Assembly (NCBI RefSeq): GCF_002025205.1
Contig: NZ_CP019947.1
Location: 193,501-257,500, forward strand
Reading direction: 5' to 3'
Source: Pseudomonas sp. CC6-YY-74
Lineage (GTDB): Bacteria > Pseudomonadota > Gammaproteobacteria > Pseudomonadales > Pseudomonadaceae
Length of the DNA stretch: 64,000 nucleotides
Below the pieces are notes generated by a model that had not been told where the DNA came from, ran no database searches, and saw only the letters and a program-made list of their open reading frames with translations. Each line of letters begins with the position of its first letter. Position 1 is the stretch's first letter. This document shows, piece by piece, positions 20,289 to 29,688 of the stretch. Made by a program: the position numbers and the translations under genes.

Positions 20289-20627
20289 TCGGGCATCTCC
20301 ATACGTGTGGAGGCACAGTAGCCTTATTCGCCGAATGTGGTCTGATCTGGATCAAAACCATAGGCCATGCTTGCGGTGAATAACCGCACCCGCATGGGTT
20401 GGTGAAGTCAGCGAGATGATCAAGCTACTGGTGGTAAGCGCCCTTTCCCCGCGTTAGGCACAGACCGTTCAGCGTGCCGCCGAGTGGCTAGGGAAACAGG
20501 GGCGGCGGCTGGGCCTTGAGCCAAGTAGTCGAGGACGCGGCCGAGGACTTCGTCGCCCACGTGACCTTGCTCAATGCGCCAACGCAACAACTGGCGAACA
20601 GACCCGTAGTCGGTCGCAGGGCGTTAT
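20289..20627. other. Intergenic region with possible decayed coding sequence
   Basis: No intact gene. The plus strand from the ATG at 20416 reads MIKLLVVSALSPR and a stop, then continues in frame as AQTVQRAAEWLGKQGRRLG before a frame change. The start resembles the first strand and helix of universal-stress-type proteins, which are often neighbours of cation ATPases. This is suggestive only. Confidence 0.3.
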
Positions 20628-21398
20628 TCACGCGGCCTGAGCTGGCGCCTCGCTGTCTGCCGCCAGGGCGCTGGCCACGGCGGCGTGGGCACGGCGTGCC
20701 AGCTGGTTGCGATTCAGCGTGGCGCTGGCAATCGGTTGCAGCAGGCGAATCTGCACGTCGATCGGGTCACTGGCGAGCAGGCGCAACAGGTGCGAGAGCA
20801 TGTCGTCGTCACCGATAAAGGGCGTGGTCATGCAGGGCTGGCCGTCGCGCAGGTAGCGGATGGCGACCGGTTGCAGCGCCACCCCGGTATCGATGGCGCT
20901 GCTCAGCAGGCGGCCGTGGAAGGTACGCAGGACCTGGCCGTCGGTGGTGGTGCCTTCCGGGAAGATCAGCAACGGCCGGCCTTGTCCCAGATGATGACCG
21001 AGTTGTTGGTTGAGCAGATTGCTGTCGCCCGCGCCGCGCCGGATGAACAGGGTGCCGGCCTGGTGTGCCAGCCAGCCGGCCAGCGGCCAGGAACGCACCT
21101 CGGCCTTGGACAGGAACGACAGCGGCGCGAGCATGCCGAGCAGCGGGATATCGGTCCAGGAGATATGGTTGCTGACCCACAGCATCGGTTCCTGCGGCAG
21201 TTCGCCGTGCACGCTCAGGCGGAACGGCAGGGCATTGCTCATGCGCGCAAAGAACCAGCGGCTCATGCGCTGGCGCAGGCCCATCAGCTCATGCCCGAGC
21301 AAACGCTCCAGCAGACTCAGCATCCCGGCCAGCGGGGTGACCAGGCCGATGATGGCGAGCAGGCGCAGCATTCGCAGGTACAGGCGCAGCTTGTTCAT
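20628..21398 (-). CDS. olsA: OlsA, lyso-ornithine lipid O-acyltransferase
   Basis: A 256-residue PlsC-family acyltransferase. The catalytic NHISWTD (HX4D) and the acceptor motif FPEGTTTDG are both present, and an N-terminal hydrophobic helix anchors it in the membrane. Together with OlsB just upstream it makes ornithine lipids, adding the second acyl chain by O-acylation. I chose the ATG at 21398, behind a GGAG RBS; the in-frame extension upstream is Cys/Arg-rich and not conserved-looking. There is a 78-base gap to olsB. Confidence 0.9.
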   Translation of the reverse strand: MNKLRLYLRMLRLLAIIGLVTPLAGMLSLLERLLGHELMGLRQRMSRWFFARMSNALPFRLSVHGELPQEPMLWVSNHISWTDIPLLGMLAPLSFLSKAEVRSWPLAGWLAHQAGTLFIRRGAGDSNLLNQQLGHHLGQGRPLLIFPEGTTTDGQVLRTFHGRLLSSAIDTGVALQPVAIRYLRDGQPCMTTPFIGDDDMLSHLLRLLASDPIDVQIRLLQPIASATLNRNQLARRAHAAVASALAADSEAPAQAA

Positions 21399-21476
21399 CG
21401 GGTACTCCAGACAGGGCGGACGACATCGCCCAGCCCTGTCTACACAGACCCGGGCGCTCCTGCAAGTCATGCCGGT

Positions 21477-22235
21477 TCAGACCGCTGCCTTGAAGTGGCG
21501 GGCGTAGCGTGGACAGAGTTCGTCGCGCTTGAGCAGGATGAACACGTCGGCCACCTGAAAGTCAGGATCCCAGCACGGTTCGCCGCAGATTTTTGCGCCC
21601 AGGCGCATGTAGGCCTTGAGCAGCGGTGGCATCTCGGCGATGACGTTGCTCGGCACCTCCAGGGCCGGCAGCGGCGTCTTCGGCTCGGCCCGCAGGTGTT
21701 CGGTGCACAGGTAGCGTTCGCGCAGACGCTGCATGATCGCCTGGGCCTGGATGCCGCCGTCCTGCATGGAGATGCTGGCGCAGCCCATCAGGTAGCGGTA
21801 ATCGCCCTGGTTGAGGACTTCGGCCAGTTCGCCCCAGAGCACGGCGATGGTAGCGCCGTTGCGGTAGGCGCTATCGACGCAGGTGCGGCCGATTTCCAGC
21901 ACCGGGCCTTGCAGGTGCGGCAGGCCGTGCAGGCTGAACTCCTCTTCACTGTAGAACCGGCCCAAGCCGGCGGCGGCCTGATGATCGAGCAGACGGGTGG
22001 TGGCTACCAGCAGGCCACTGTTCAGATCACGCACACCGATGTGCTGGCAGTGAATGTCGTAGTCATCCATGTCCAGACCGAGTTCGGCACCCTTGAGCTT
22101 GGCATCGAACTCGGCGCTGAACACGCGAAAGCGCAGGGCCTGGGCTTCACGCAGAGCCGCGGGGCCGACTAGACGCTCGGCCTGCAAGCGACGTGCTGGG
22201 ATGGTGCGGTCGCGGGTGATTGCCATCTGGGTCAT
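21477..22235 (-). CDS. olsB: OlsB, L-ornithine N-alpha-acyltransferase
   Basis: A 252-residue GNAT-related acyltransferase that acylates ornithine with 3-hydroxyacyl-ACP, the first step of ornithine-lipid synthesis. [16 protein letters not shown], followed by [18 protein letters not shown] and YLMGCASI, is the OlsB/hemolysin-like pattern. The ATG at 22235 has a GGAG RBS. The extension to an upstream start is Pro/Lys-rich and probably not translated. Ornithine lipids replace phospholipids under phosphate limitation in many Pseudomonas. Confidence 0.92.
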   Translation of the reverse strand: MTQMAITRDRTIPARRLQAERLVGPAALREAQALRFRVFSAEFDAKLKGAELGLDMDDYDIHCQHIGVRDLNSGLLVATTRLLDHQAAAGLGRFYSEEEFSLHGLPHLQGPVLEIGRTCVDSAYRNGATIAVLWGELAEVLNQGDYRYLMGCASISMQDGGIQAQAIMQRLRERYLCTEHLRAEPKTPLPALEVPSNVIAEMPPLLKAYMRLGAKICGEPCWDPDFQVADVFILLKRDELCPRYARHFKAAV

Positions 22236-22386
22236 GCCGTCATCTCCGTTGGCCGGCTTTTTGTCTTGCAGCCGGTCGATCTTGTTGGGCAAGCTCAGGC
22301 TAGGTAGCGGCGGTGTCACCCCTGTGAAGTTTTGGTGATGCTTGTGTGACAGCCGCTGCGACCCCCACTCGGTTGAGGAACTGCGT

Positions 22387-23277
22387 ATGCCCTGGCAAAA
22401 CCTGTTGCAAACCCATCAACGCCTGCCGGCCGCCAGCAGCCTGGAGGCCTGGTATGCCGCGCTGTTGACGCGGCTTGGCAGGCCATCGCCATTCGAGCTG
22501 GCCTTGCTCGGCGGGCGTTTGGCGGCGACGCCGGGGCTGGCCTTCCTCGCCGGTTATCAAGGCGCCCTGCGGATGCTCTGGCCGTCCGCACCCTGGTCGC
22601 TGGGCGCGCTCTGTGTCACCGAGAATAAAAGCGTGCGCCCGGCGGATATGCAGACCCGACTAAGCGACCTGCTGCTGCAGGGCCGCAAGGATTTCGTCAC
22701 GGCAGGCGATGCCGCCGACTGGCTGCTGGTCGCCGCCCGCGAAGAGCCGCCGGCGCAACCGGTGCGCTTGGCCCTGGGCGTGGTGCGTAATGGCGATCCC
22801 GGGGTGCGCGTCGAGGTGCTGCCGAGCTTGCCCCTGATGCCCGATATCGGTCACGCCCGCCTGCATCTGGATGGCGCCCACTGCGAGCGCCTGGCCGGCG
22901 ATGGTTGGGACGACTACGTGAAGCCGTTTCGCAGCATCGAGGATCTGCACGTGCTGACCGCCGTGGGCGCCTGGCTGTATGGCGTGGGGCAGGACTCGAA
23001 CTGGCCGCAGGCAGTGCAGTTGCGCCTGCTCGGCCTGCTCGCCGGCTGCGCCGAAGTTGGCCGGCAAGGCCCGGCGCAACCCGCCACGCACCTGCTGCTG
23101 GCCGGGTTGTTCGCCCAGTTCGCCGCACTGGACGCCGAGTTGCACGCGGCCTTCGCCGCCGGGCCGGCGGATTGGGCGGCCTTGTGGCAACGCGACCGCA
23201 GCCTGCTGGCGCTTGCCGCCTCCGCGCGCGGCAAGCGCCTGGCTAAAGCCCAGGCCGCCTTGGGCCTGGCTTCGTAG
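22387..23277 (+). CDS. Acyl-CoA-dehydrogenase-like protein
   Basis: A 296-residue protein that looks like a shortened acyl-CoA dehydrogenase. [15 protein letters not shown] followed by [20 protein letters not shown] matches the middle beta-domain pattern of that family, and the C-terminus is helical. It lacks the full length (about 380) and I cannot see the catalytic glutamate segment, so it may not be a dehydrogenase. It is divergent from olsB with a 150-base spacer. A role in lipid metabolism is a guess from position. Confidence 0.7.
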   Translation: MPWQNLLQTHQRLPAASSLEAWYAALLTRLGRPSPFELALLGGRLAATPGLAFLAGYQGALRMLWPSAPWSLGALCVTENKSVRPADMQTRLSDLLLQGRKDFVTAGDAADWLLVAAREEPPAQPVRLALGVVRNGDPGVRVEVLPSLPLMPDIGHARLHLDGAHCERLAGDGWDDYVKPFRSIEDLHVLTAVGAWLYGVGQDSNWPQAVQLRLLGLLAGCAEVGRQGPAQPATHLLLAGLFAQFAALDAELHAAFAAGPADWAALWQRDRSLLALAASARGKRLAKAQAALGLAS

Positions 23278-23491
23278 GGGGGCGATCGGATACGACCAGC
23301 AGGCGGCGCGGCTGCAAGCCTGCGCTGTACTGCTGCGCACGCTCGCCAGGCGAAATTCAATGCCTGGGCGTAGGGCGCCGGCTGCTCAGAAATGCAGCGA
23401 ATAGTTCGTCGGGGACGCTTGCGGTCGCACGCTTTTTAGCGTCATCGACGGCATGCTAGGGTGCCGCGTGGTCATCCGCGGAGGCACTGCA

Positions 23492-24609
23492 ATGCCCGTA
23501 TCCCTGCTGCATCGGTTCGCTTTGATCCTCGCCATTACGAGCGGCGCCGGCCCCGTCCAGGCCGAAAGCTGGCCGGCTGTCGAGTGGGCGCGGGAAGTCG
23601 TGCCTGCGAGCCCGGCCATCGCCGCGCTGGAGGCCTATGCCTTTCCCGGCGCGACGCCGAAAAGCGCACGGGCGTGCGCACCGATGCCTTGCTGGTCATC
23701 CGCGATGGCCGGGTGGTTTACGAGCGCTACGCCGGGCCGACTCGAGCCGCTACGCCGCACTTGATCTGGTCGATGAGCAAGAGCCTGCTCGCCACCACCC
23801 TGGGCGTTGCCTACGGCCAGGGCCGCTTCACGCTCGATGCGCCGGTGGCGCAGTATTATCCGCCGTTCGCCCGGCATCCGGCGATCAAGGTCGGCCACCT
23901 GCTCAACTGGGCCTCGGGTCTGGACTGGCGCGAAGACTATGAGTACGCCCCGCTGACATCCTCGGTGGTGGCCATGCTCTATACCCGCGGCCGCGCGGAC
24001 ATGGCGGCCTTCACCGCCGCCCACGCAACCGCTGCCGCGCCGGGCACGCGCTTTCGTTATTCCAGCGGCGACAGCAACGTGCTGTCTGCCGCCCTCAAGG
24101 GCATGGTCGGTGCCGAGGCCTATGCGGACTATCCCTGGAGCGCGCTGTTCGAGCCGCTCGGCATCACCTCAGCGGTCTGGCAAACCGACCCCGCCGGCAC
24201 CTTAGTCGCCTCGTCCTACGCCTACATGAGCGCCCGTGACCTGGCGCGGGTTGGCCTGCTGATGCAGCGCGGTGGCCGTTGGGGCGCGCAGCAGTTGCTG
24301 CCGCCGGCCTGGGTCGCATTCAACCGCACGCCGTTGGCCACTTACCAGGCGCATGCCGCCAATGCGGGGGACGCCGTGCCAGGCGGGCACTGGTGGTTGA
24401 ACGCCGAGTTGCCAGGCGCGCCCAGACCCTGGGCGGATGCCCCGGCCGCGGCCTTCGCCGCTCTCGGCCTCTGGGGCCAGGGGCTGTATGTGTTGCCAGC
24501 GGAAAAATTGCTGATCGTGCGCTACGCCGATGATCGCGACGCCAGCTTCCAGCACAACCAGTTGCTCAAGCGGGTGACCGCCGCCTTTGCCCGCGGGGTG
24601 CAGCCATGA
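23492..24609 (+). pseudogene. Beta-lactamase-fold serine hydrolase, frameshifted
   Basis: A signal peptide (MPVSLLHRFALILAITSGAG) starts at 23492 and continues to AYAFP. The rest is one frame back, beginning RRDAEKRTGVRTDALL, so one C appears to be missing in the run at 23644-23647. The downstream part is intact: SMSK (the SxxK nucleophile), YSSGDSN, and GGHWWLN. It is a penicillin-binding/class C beta-lactamase-like hydrolase, probably periplasmic, with unknown substrate. It may be a sequencing error rather than a dead gene. Its stop overlaps the next ORF by 4 bases. Confidence 0.82.
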
Positions 24610-24944
24610 TCCGTCGTCGTCCGTTGCGCACGCTGCTGCTGGTGATCGTCCTGCTGCTGGTGGGGCTCGGCTGGCAGAACCGTGCACACCTGCACGCCTT
24701 CCCCGACATCATCAGCGCCTATACGGCCAAGGAATATTGTTCCTGCCGCTATGTGATGAACAACCCCGCGGCCTACTGTGAAGGCTATGTGAGCCAGTAT
24801 GTGCCGGTCAGCCAGTTGCTCGATGACGAGAGCCGCAAACGGGTCAGCACCAGTGGCCTGGGTCGCAGCCACAGCGCCGTCTGGCTCGGTCCGCGGCAGG
24901 GGTGTCAGTTGCTCCCCGCGGCGTCAATACCGTCACCGCCGTGA
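24606..24944 (+). CDS. Small membrane-anchored protein, hydrolase-associated
   Basis: A 112-residue protein with an N-terminal transmembrane segment (LLLVIVLLLVGLGW) and a Cys-containing periplasmic part: EYCSCRYVMNNPAAYC and, near the end, GRSHSAVWLGPRQGC. The last pattern, with the TAK.. CS stretch, resembles the N-terminal domain fused to some beta-lactamase-like hydrolases. Here it is encoded as a separate gene overlapping the hydrolase stop (ATGA), so the two products probably act together. The assignment is an inference from a weak motif match. Confidence 0.65.
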   Translation: MIRRRPLRTLLLVIVLLLVGLGWQNRAHLHAFPDIISAYTAKEYCSCRYVMNNPAAYCEGYVSQYVPVSQLLDDESRKRVSTSGLGRSHSAVWLGPRQGCQLLPAASIPSPP

Positions 24945-25067
24945 GTGACCAGATGCAGCGGGCTTTGCAAGGCCGCCACGGGCGACTATCGTGGCGACCT
25001 GAACGCTTAACCTACGGGGCCTTATGCGAATCCGCCTTACCTGCTCCTCGTTGCCGGCTGCGCACTG

Positions 25068-26225
25068 ATGCCAGGAATGGTTTTCCCCTGGCGTAGCGGC
25101 AACCAATTTGCCTTGCTCAACGACGGCCCGACCTTCTTCCCGCGGATGATCGAGGCTATTGACGAGGCCCGCCAGCTGGTTGCATTGGAGCTGTATCTGG
25201 TGGCCAGTGGCGCCTGCATGGACGCCCTGTTGCAAGCCTTGTGCGCGGCAGCGCAGCGCGGCGTCGCGGTGCGTTGCCTGCTCGACGATTACGGTTCCCA
25301 GGCCCTGCACCAGGCCGACCGCCAGCGCCTGAGCGCGGCGGGCGTGCAACTGCGGCGCTACAATCCGCTGCGCTGGCGCCGCGGTATGCGTAATTTCTAC
25401 CGTGACCACCGCAAGCTGTTGCTTGTCGATGGTCGGCTGGCCTTCATCGGCGGCACCGGCGCGACCGATCAATTCTGGATGCCGGGCGAGGCGGATAGCA
25501 TCTGGCGCGAGGTCATGGTGGAGATCGGCGGGCCGCTGGTGACGGACTGGCAGGCATTATTCGACCGTCAGTGGCATGCCCTGCAGACCCGTTTTGCCTG
25601 GCGGCCAAGAGCGACGCCCGGCCTGAAACGCTTGCCGTTATCGCCGCCAGTGGGGCAGGGCCTGGGCCGGGTGGCCTACGCCGATGCCCGCCAGCATCGC
25701 GACATCCTGCAGTCGCTGGTGCGTGCGTTGCACGGCGCCAAGCAACGCATCTGGCTGGCCACGCCGTATTTTCTGCCGACCTGGAAAGTCCGCCGCGCCT
25801 TGCGCAAGGCGGCTGAGCGCGGGGTCGAGGTGCGTCTGCTGCTCAGCGGCCGCCACACCGACAACCCCCCGGTGCGCTTTGCCGGCCAGCGCTACTACCC
25901 GAAGCTGCTCAGGGCCGGGGTACAGATATTCGAATACCAGCCACGGTTTTTGCACCTGAAAATGGTGCTGGTGGACGACTGGGTCAGCGTCGGCTCGTGC
26001 AACTTCGATCACTGGAACCTGCGCTTCAATCTCGACGCCAACCTCGAAGCACTCGACCCGGAGCTGACCGCCGCCGTGGCCGCCAGCTTCCAGGCGGATT
26101 TCGCCGACAGCCTGGAGATCAGTCAGGAACTCTGGCACGCCCGGCCCTGGTGGCGGCGCCTGCAGGAACGCCTGTGGGGTTGGCTGGATCGGCTGGTGGT
26201 GAACCTGCTCGACCGCCGTCGCTAA
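25068..26225 (+). CDS. Phospholipase D family protein, cardiolipin synthase B-like
   Basis: A 385-residue protein with two HKD motifs: RDHRKLLLVDG (His114, Lys116, Asp121) and FLHLKMVLVDD (His296, Lys298, Asp303), each followed by the GG/GS..N segment. It lacks N-terminal membrane helices, as in ClsB. These enzymes transfer phosphatidyl groups to make cardiolipin or related lipids. Two in-frame ATGs (25068 and 25077) are possible starts; I took the first. It lies 123 bases after the small hydrolase-associated gene. Confidence 0.88.
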   Translation: MPGMVFPWRSGNQFALLNDGPTFFPRMIEAIDEARQLVALELYLVASGACMDALLQALCAAAQRGVAVRCLLDDYGSQALHQADRQRLSAAGVQLRRYNPLRWRRGMRNFYRDHRKLLLVDGRLAFIGGTGATDQFWMPGEADSIWREVMVEIGGPLVTDWQALFDRQWHALQTRFAWRPRATPGLKRLPLSPPVGQGLGRVAYADARQHRDILQSLVRALHGAKQRIWLATPYFLPTWKVRRALRKAAERGVEVRLLLSGRHTDNPPVRFAGQRYYPKLLRAGVQIFEYQPRFLHLKMVLVDDWVSVGSCNFDHWNLRFNLDANLEALDPELTAAVAASFQADFADSLEISQELWHARPWWRRLQERLWGWLDRLVVNLLDRRR

Positions 26226-26360
26226 GCCGCCTTTCGCCCGGATGCAGCAGCCCGACGTGCGGGCGTGTTTCCTGGCGATGTAGTTCTAGGCTATTACCTG
26301 CGCGCTGGATGCGGGGCGGATACTTGTTGCGTGCCCTCAACCCGTTACAGGAGAAAGCTC

Positions 26361-26942
26361 ATGGCTGCGAAAAAGATTCTGATGCTGGTCGGCGACTACG
26401 TCGAAGACTACGAAGTGATGGTGCCGTTCCAGGCGCTGCAGATGGTAGGCCATACCGTGCATGCGGTCTGTCCGGGCAAGAGCGCCGGTCAATCGGTGCG
26501 CACCGCCATCCACGACTTCGAAGGCGACCAGACCTACAGTGAAAAGCCCGGGCACAACTTTGGCCTGAACTTCGACTTCAGCCAGGTCAAGGCTGGTGAT
26601 TACGATGCCCTGCTGATTCCCGGCGGCCGCGCCCCGGAATACCTGCGCTTGAATGCCGAGGTACTGGCCCTGGTGCAGGCCTTCAATGCCGCCAACAAGC
26701 CCATCGCCGCAGTGTGCCATGGCGCCCAACTGCTGGCTGCCGCCGGTGTGCTCGACGGCCGTGAATGCAGTGCCTACCCGGCCTGCGGGCCGGAAGTGCA
26801 GCTGGCGGGTGGCCGCTATATGGAGATCGCCGTGGATCAGGCCCATGTCCAGGGTAACCTGGTCACCGCCCCGGCCTGGCCCGCGCATCCGGCCTGGCTG
26901 GCCGGTTTCCTCAAGCTGCTGGGCACCCAGATCAGCCTGTAG
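26361..26942 (+). CDS. DJ-1/PfpI family protein
   Basis: A 193-residue class I glutamine-amidotransferase-like protein. The nucleophile elbow [10 protein letters not shown] gives Cys119-His120, with an acidic residue in GDYVEDYE near residue 16 as the expected partner, and [13 protein letters not shown] is the conserved preceding strand. Members are proteases, deglycases or chaperones; the exact activity is not predictable. The ATG at 26361 follows an AGGAG RBS. A 13-bp hairpin at 26951-26984 follows. Confidence 0.9.
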   Translation: MAAKKILMLVGDYVEDYEVMVPFQALQMVGHTVHAVCPGKSAGQSVRTAIHDFEGDQTYSEKPGHNFGLNFDFSQVKAGDYDALLIPGGRAPEYLRLNAEVLALVQAFNAANKPIAAVCHGAQLLAAAGVLDGRECSAYPACGPEVQLAGGRYMEIAVDQAHVQGNLVTAPAWPAHPAWLAGFLKLLGTQISL

Positions 26943-26950
26943 ACTGCCAA

Positions 26951-26984
26951 CCGGGCAGGCGCCTCTGCACTGGCGTCTGCCCGG
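26951..26984 (+). other. Strong hairpin after the DJ-1/PfpI gene
   Basis: CCGGGCAGGCGCC (26951-26963) pairs with GGCGTCTGCCCGG (26972-26984), with one G-U, around an 8-base loop. There is no T-run, so it may be a weak terminator or an mRNA stabiliser. Confidence 0.45.
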
Positions 26985-27021
26985 CGCTATTACCCGTCCC
27001 CTGATCGAGGCAAGACGCCCT

Positions 27022-27321
27022 ATGTGCGAGCTCTACGTCAAAGCCGACCCGATTCTCTACGAATCGCGCTCGCGCTCGCTGCGCATCCGCGGTGTGGTCA
27101 CCACCCTGCGCCTGGAAAACCAGTTCTGGGACATCCTCGCCGAGATCGCCGCGGTCGATGGCATGACCACTAACCAGTTGATCAGCAAGCTCTACGACGA
27201 GGTCATGGACTACCGCGGCGAGGTGGTGAATTTCGCCTCCTTCCTGCGCGTCAGCTGCACGCGTTTTCTCAGCCAGCGGCCGAGCAATGTGCGCGAGCTG
27301 CTGCCCCGGCTACAGAAGTAG
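27022..27321 (+). CDS. Ribbon-helix-helix domain protein
   Basis: A 99-residue protein. SRSLRIRGVVTTLRLENQFW gives the antiparallel ribbon, and FWDILAEIAAVDGMTTNQLISKL the helices, of an RHH_4-type DNA-binding fold. A C-terminal tail follows. It could be a transcriptional regulator, but no toxin partner is next to it. The ATG at 27022 fits the domain start. A longer overlapping frame upstream is a shadow of the DJ-1 gene. Confidence 0.78.
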   Translation: MCELYVKADPILYESRSRSLRIRGVVTTLRLENQFWDILAEIAAVDGMTTNQLISKLYDEVMDYRGEVVNFASFLRVSCTRFLSQRPSNVRELLPRLQK

Positions 27322-27341
27322 CGGGCGCCCGGGCGATCAAG

Positions 27342-27638
27342 GTGTGGCGTAACTATGGGGTTAGCGAGGAATACCGGCCTTACTGGAAGCTCGGCTACGA
27401 CCTGATGCCCATGACCCCGCACTTGTTTGTCTGCGACATCGCCGCGCAACTGCAGCCTGTCAGGATGCAGAGCCCTGAACTGGCCAACGGCATGCGCCCG
27501 CGCTGGGTCAACCTGCACGAGGCCATTGGCCACAACCAGGCGGTGATGCAGCGCCAGGAAAGCAGCATGGGCCAGTCCATCCAGCGCGCAAGCTGCATGC
27601 TGAATAAGCTCGTGGCAGAGCGGCTGGGTGCAGGCTAA
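27342..27638 (+). CDS. Hypothetical ORF, 98 aa, coding status uncertain
   Basis: The frame starts with a GTG and reads WRNYGVSEEYRPYWKLGYDL, with later CDIAAQ and NLHEAIGHNQ segments. I do not recognise a family. It begins 20 bases after the ribbon-helix-helix stop and could be co-transcribed. The composition is plausible for a protein, but there is no clear RBS and a longer antisense frame overlaps it. Confidence 0.35.
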   Translation: MWRNYGVSEEYRPYWKLGYDLMPMTPHLFVCDIAAQLQPVRMQSPELANGMRPRWVNLHEAIGHNQAVMQRQESSMGQSIQRASCMLNKLVAERLGAG

Positions 27639-27883
27639 CGCGATTTTCGCAACCACCCTAAATCGCTGCGATGCCCAATAATCGGTCAGCTACCCGCATC
27701 GTCCGGCAATTCACTGTGCCGGACCCGGCGCGATGCTTTGGCCTGTCGCCCCTGTCGAGCGGATACGGGGCGAGCCGGCAACAGCGCTCGGGCGCCGACT
27801 GGATTAAACTCGTTTACCAGGCAGCACAACTTCTGGGTAAACCCAGGCTGGTCAGCCGGGCTGGCGAATGAGGAGGGCAGGTG

Positions 27884-28225
27884 ATGAGCGGCGAATTGCA
27901 AATCGAAGATATTCAAGTGGGCGAGGGCAAGGCAGTGGTCAAGGGAGCCTTGATCACCACCCAATACAACGGTTTTCTCGAAAACGGGAGCAAGTTCGAT
28001 TCCTCCTACGATCGCGGCAAACCCTTCCAGTGCGTGATCGGCACCGGACGGGTGATCAAAGGCTGGGACCAAGGCCTGATGGGCATGAAAGTCGGCGGCA
28101 AACGCAAACTCTTCGTCCCGGCCTACCTCGGCTACGGCGAAAGAGAGTTCGGCCCCCATATCAAGCCCAACTCCAACCTGATCTTCGAGATCGAGCTGCT
28201 GGAAGTGCTCACGCGGGATGATTGA
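27884..28225 (+). CDS. FKBP-type peptidyl-prolyl cis-trans isomerase
   Basis: A 113-residue single-domain FKBP. QYNGFLENGSKFDSSYDRG, FQCVIGTGRVIKGWDQGL, GGKRKLFVPAYLGYG and NLIFEIELLEV cover the whole fold, including the Asp, Trp and Tyr of the active-site pocket. There is no signal peptide, so it is cytoplasmic. It catalyses prolyl isomerisation during folding. The ATG at 27884 follows a GAGGAGG RBS; a GTG one codon earlier is also in frame. Confidence 0.94.
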   Translation: MSGELQIEDIQVGEGKAVVKGALITTQYNGFLENGSKFDSSYDRGKPFQCVIGTGRVIKGWDQGLMGMKVGGKRKLFVPAYLGYGEREFGPHIKPNSNLIFEIELLEVLTRDD

Positions 28226-28598
28226 TGGGCGCCTGCGCCGCTCCGTTCTGCCGGTGTGAGCAATCCCCGGCCTGGCGAGCTTCGCCCAGCCAGCCGGCGA
28301 AGACGCCAGCTATGCAGGATGGCGTTGAGCGCAGCGCTACCCATCACGGCTAACCGCCGCCCCAGAACCCATGCACAGAGCAATGCTTGCCGCGACGCGG
28401 TTAGAGGCGGCGAGCAAGTAAACGCCAGCCTGGCATGGATCGCGGCAAAGGGATGATGGACAGACTGACTGGGCTAGGCAGGCTTTGCTGTTGGGCGTTA
28501 TGCCTGTCTGCTTGGGGCGCCTGGCGTTGCTTTTGACTGGCAGGGTTCGGCCAGAAGCCGCCGGCTAGATCGCAGAATGAGTCGGCCCCGTTTCGCCC
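28226..28598. other. Intergenic region, no gene recognised
   Basis: This 373-base stretch separates the FKBP gene from the convergent zinc-ribbon gene. I see no credible ORF, RNA gene or terminator with a T-run, only short GC-rich palindromic stretches. Confidence 0.5.
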
Positions 28599-29333
28599 CT
28601 ACGCCGACAGCTGTCGGCGTTGCTTGAGCAGCAAGCGCGCGGCCCACACCAGCGCAGCGAACATGATGCCGATGCCCAATACGAAGCTGACTCGGGCGAA
28701 TGTCTGGGCGCAATCCAGGGTGCCTGTCATGGCCAGCAGATTGCCCCAGTCATGCGACTCTTCCCCACCACCGCCCACCAGCGGCATTGCCCGGTAAGGC
28801 GCATCGGCAATATACGGGGCCAGGTCGACCAAGCTCTGCCCGCACCACCAGAGCGTCACGCTGGCCGCGTAGTTGTCCTGGTGAAAGAAGCTGAAGGCAA
28901 CCAGCAGAATCAACGGCAGCAGCACCTGAAACAGGCTACCGCCGAGGATGGCCATGAATCGCCCCAGTGGCGAAAACAGCACATGGCCAAACTCATGGAA
29001 CGGCAGATTGATGTTGTGCATGAACGAGCCGCCGATAATTGCCCAATCGATACCGTGCGCCATGAACCACAGCGCCCACAGTGACAACGCCACGGACAAC
29101 AGGCCGCGGCCATACAAACTGGCTGTATCGACACGCCCCGGCAGCTGCATGAAGTGCTCGCGCACACCCATGCGCTGCGGCTCGCCGCTGGATAGGGCGC
29201 TCGTTTCCGCCGCTGCACTCTCGGCACGTGCCAACCACTTGTTGATCGCAATACCGCAACCGGGGCAGATATCACGGTGAATGGGCGCATCTTTGGCGGT
29301 GCGCAGGTAAGCGCATTTGGGGCATTCGCTCAT
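28599..29333 (-). CDS. Zinc-ribbon membrane protein with HExxH motif, possible site-2-protease-like enzyme
   Basis: A 244-residue protein. The N-terminus is a zinc ribbon (Cys4, Cys7, Cys23, Cys26). Four or five membrane segments follow. HEFGH (113-117) at the edge of a membrane helix is an HExxH metalloprotease-type motif, and SLVDLAPYIADA (Asp170) has the position and look of the third-ligand segment of M50 proteases. The family is usually left as an uncharacterised zinc-ribbon protein. Protease activity is an inference from motifs only. Confidence 0.75.
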   Translation of the reverse strand: MSECPKCAYLRTAKDAPIHRDICPGCGIAINKWLARAESAAAETSALSSGEPQRMGVREHFMQLPGRVDTASLYGRGLLSVALSLWALWFMAHGIDWAIIGGSFMHNINLPFHEFGHVLFSPLGRFMAILGGSLFQVLLPLILLVAFSFFHQDNYAASVTLWWCGQSLVDLAPYIADAPYRAMPLVGGGGEESHDWGNLLAMTGTLDCAQTFARVSFVLGIGIMFAALVWAARLLLKQRRQLSA

Positions 29334-29688
29334 GGCTTCACGGGTCTATTGGCTGGGTATTGTTTGTGTCTGCATGGTTGCGGTTTTTCTCGAGTCGATC
29401 AGCCCAGGGCGAAGGACTGCAAGTATCCAAGCACCAGACTGACCAAGGCTGCAAGTAGCTCGCATGGGCCGGGCGCCGGGAAAGACATTTCCCGAAGAAG
29501 GGCACGGACTCTGTCCCCGCATCTGCCGCGTGCAACGCTAACACCGTGGGAAAAGCGGCAAAGGGCACAGTTCTAGTGATGGATCAGCGCGCCTGCTCCT
29601 GGCCGCTGGCTGCCGGCCAGCAATGACCGCTACCGAGCGCTTGCAGATAGTCAGCTAATGCAGCCAACGGCCGCAAATTACTCAGCGC
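29334..29688. other. Intergenic region, no gene recognised
   Basis: 355 bases between two minus-strand genes. It should contain the promoter of the zinc-ribbon gene and the 3' end of the MFS transcript. No T-run terminator, repeat or credible ORF was found. Confidence 0.5.

Noticed and set aside
20685..22172. A 495-codon plus-strand ORF across olsA and olsB
   Set aside because: It spans the gap of two well-supported genes on the other strand and has shadow-type composition.
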